Shown piece by piece: positions 63,371-64,000 of a stretch of DNA of 64,000 nt. The stretch is from the NCBI RefSeq assembly GCF_004307995.1, contig NZ_SIRE01000008.1, positions 1 to 64,000 of the forward strand, written 5' to 3'. Under the pieces are notes generated by a model. It saw only the letters and a program-made list of their open reading frames with translations. It was not told where the DNA came from and ran no database searches. Position numbers and translations under genes: made by a program. Numbering within the stretch: the stretch's first letter is position 1; every line of letters starts with the position of its first letter. This stretch comes from Paenibacillus thalictri. Lineage in GTDB: Bacteria > Bacillota > Bacilli > Paenibacillales > NBRC-103111.

Positions 63371-64000
63371 ATGCTGCAGATGGAGATGAGTAACCGCAGT
63401 TCGCTGGATCAATTGTACATCAATATTCGTTGGCTCAAAGAATGGAAGCGCTCCAGCATTGCTCATTTGGGAGGGGGAGTGTTTCAATATTCCACCTTGT
63501 GGCTGGTGCTTTCCGGCGGCGCAACACTGAAATTCGGCCAGACAGTCTGCCAGCTTGGCAAAAACGACATTATTTCGCTGCCTTCGCAGACGTATCACAA
63601 GTGGATTTGGGTAAGCAGCGATACGCCATTCCATTACTTATCGCTGGCTTGCGAGGCGAAGGTTGGCTCCTTCGATCTGGTTCGCCTCTACAGCTTTCCG
63701 CTTCATAAGACGCTTCATGATGATGCGGCTTTCGCAAAGCTTGTTGAGCTGTGGTACCGGATGTCCGCCGATTTTCATGAACTGCTCAGCCACTTCGAGC
63801 CGCATGAAATCCAGTCCAACGAATATAAAGGCCCGAAGCCAAGCGAATATCCCGTGTTCCGATTTAATACGCAGCAATCCGTACAATACTTAAAAATTCG
63901 CTCGCTCGGCAACTTATGGTTCCACTATTTGTTCGAATCGCTTCAGGATCAATTGCCGGACAGCCCGGATTTGTACGACACCCGCGTGTATGACGTCTGC
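63371..64000 (+). CDS. Probable AraC-family regulator, N-terminal part (runs off the window)
   Basis: An uninterrupted frame of 210 codons runs from ATG 63371 (GGAGG 8 nt upstream) to the window end. The first 110 residues (FQYSTLWLVLSGGATLKFGQ, then LGKNDIISLPSQTYHKWIW) have the cupin-like sensor layout of AraC regulators. The helix-turn-helix part would lie beyond the window, so the class is inferred. It is a good candidate to regulate locus 5, which has no two-component system. Confidence 0.6.
   Translation, partial: MLQMEMSNRSSLDQLYINIRWLKEWKRSSIAHLGGGVFQYSTLWLVLSGGATLKFGQTVCQLGKNDIISLPSQTYHKWIWVSSDTPFHYLSLACEAKVGSFDLVRLYSFPLHKTLHDDAAFAKLVELWYRMSADFHELLSHFEPHEIQSNEYKGPKPSEYPVFRFNTQQSVQYLKIRSLGNLWFHYLFESLQDQLPDSPDLYDTRVYDVC

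Overview
This window looks like chromosome from a Paenibacillus-like, spore-forming member of the Bacillales. Five carbohydrate-type ABC importers lack their own ATPase. YesM/YesN-type sensor kinases and AraC-type response regulators sit beside them. There are strong Gram-positive ribosome binding sites with frequent TTG/GTG starts, a T-box leader, CcpA (cre) type sites, lipoprotein solute-binding proteins and a collagen-like spore-surface protein. The genus is inferred from gene content, not computed.

Left part (1-5.4 kb): AT-richer, accessory-looking DNA. It opens with the last codons and multi-repeat end of an apparent IS21-family element. A string of small one-off genes follows: a DUF1877 relic, a methyltransferase, one intact and one broken histidine phosphatase, three GNAT acetyltransferases, a DUF3977 protein, a P-loop protein and a Nudix hydrolase. 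Next (5.45-11.5 kb) come a T-box leader whose specifier reads AAA (Lys) before an archaeal/fungal-type aspartate-semialdehyde dehydrogenase, an Lsa-like ABC-F gene behind an attenuator leader, a GNAT, and a phasin-like/UbiB-kinase pair. From 11.5 to 18.6 kb there is an MFS exporter with a divergent LysR regulator, a nucleotidyltransferase, a GrpB protein, an AraC regulator, an SDR, a MarR regulator and a VOC protein.

From 18.8 kb to the end the window is a run of transporter loci. Locus 1 (18.8-27.1 kb) has a divergent sensor kinase/response regulator, a binding protein, two permeases and a sulfatase. A collagen-like protein (27.4-29.2 kb) separates it from locus 2 (29.4-39.2 kb): a lipoprotein, a membrane-anchored AraC regulator, a GDPD-type phosphodiesterase, a binding protein, two permeases, a PHP phosphoesterase and an MBL-fold hydrolase. 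Three promoters in locus 2 share a 50-bp module at fixed spacing. A zinc alcohol dehydrogenase follows. Locus 3 (40.85-48.35 kb) has a kinase, a response regulator, an amidohydrolase, a small Rieske protein, a binding protein and two permeases. Locus 4 (48.9-57.6 kb) has a kinase, a response regulator, a binding protein, two permeases and a sulfatase. Locus 5 (57.8-63.2 kb) has two permeases, a binding protein, a methyltransferase and a sulfatase, followed by the start of a probable AraC-family regulator.

Together these loci suggest a cell that senses, imports and processes several modified (sulfated, phosphorylated or otherwise decorated) glycans. All would depend on a shared ABC ATPase and a sulfatase-maturation enzyme encoded elsewhere. 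The observations I rate highest are the shared promoter module around the membrane AraC regulator, the amidohydrolase-Rieske-importer operon, the stem-loops between binding-protein and permease genes, the Lys T-box on an archaeal-type asd, and a structured dispersed repeat present in two copies.
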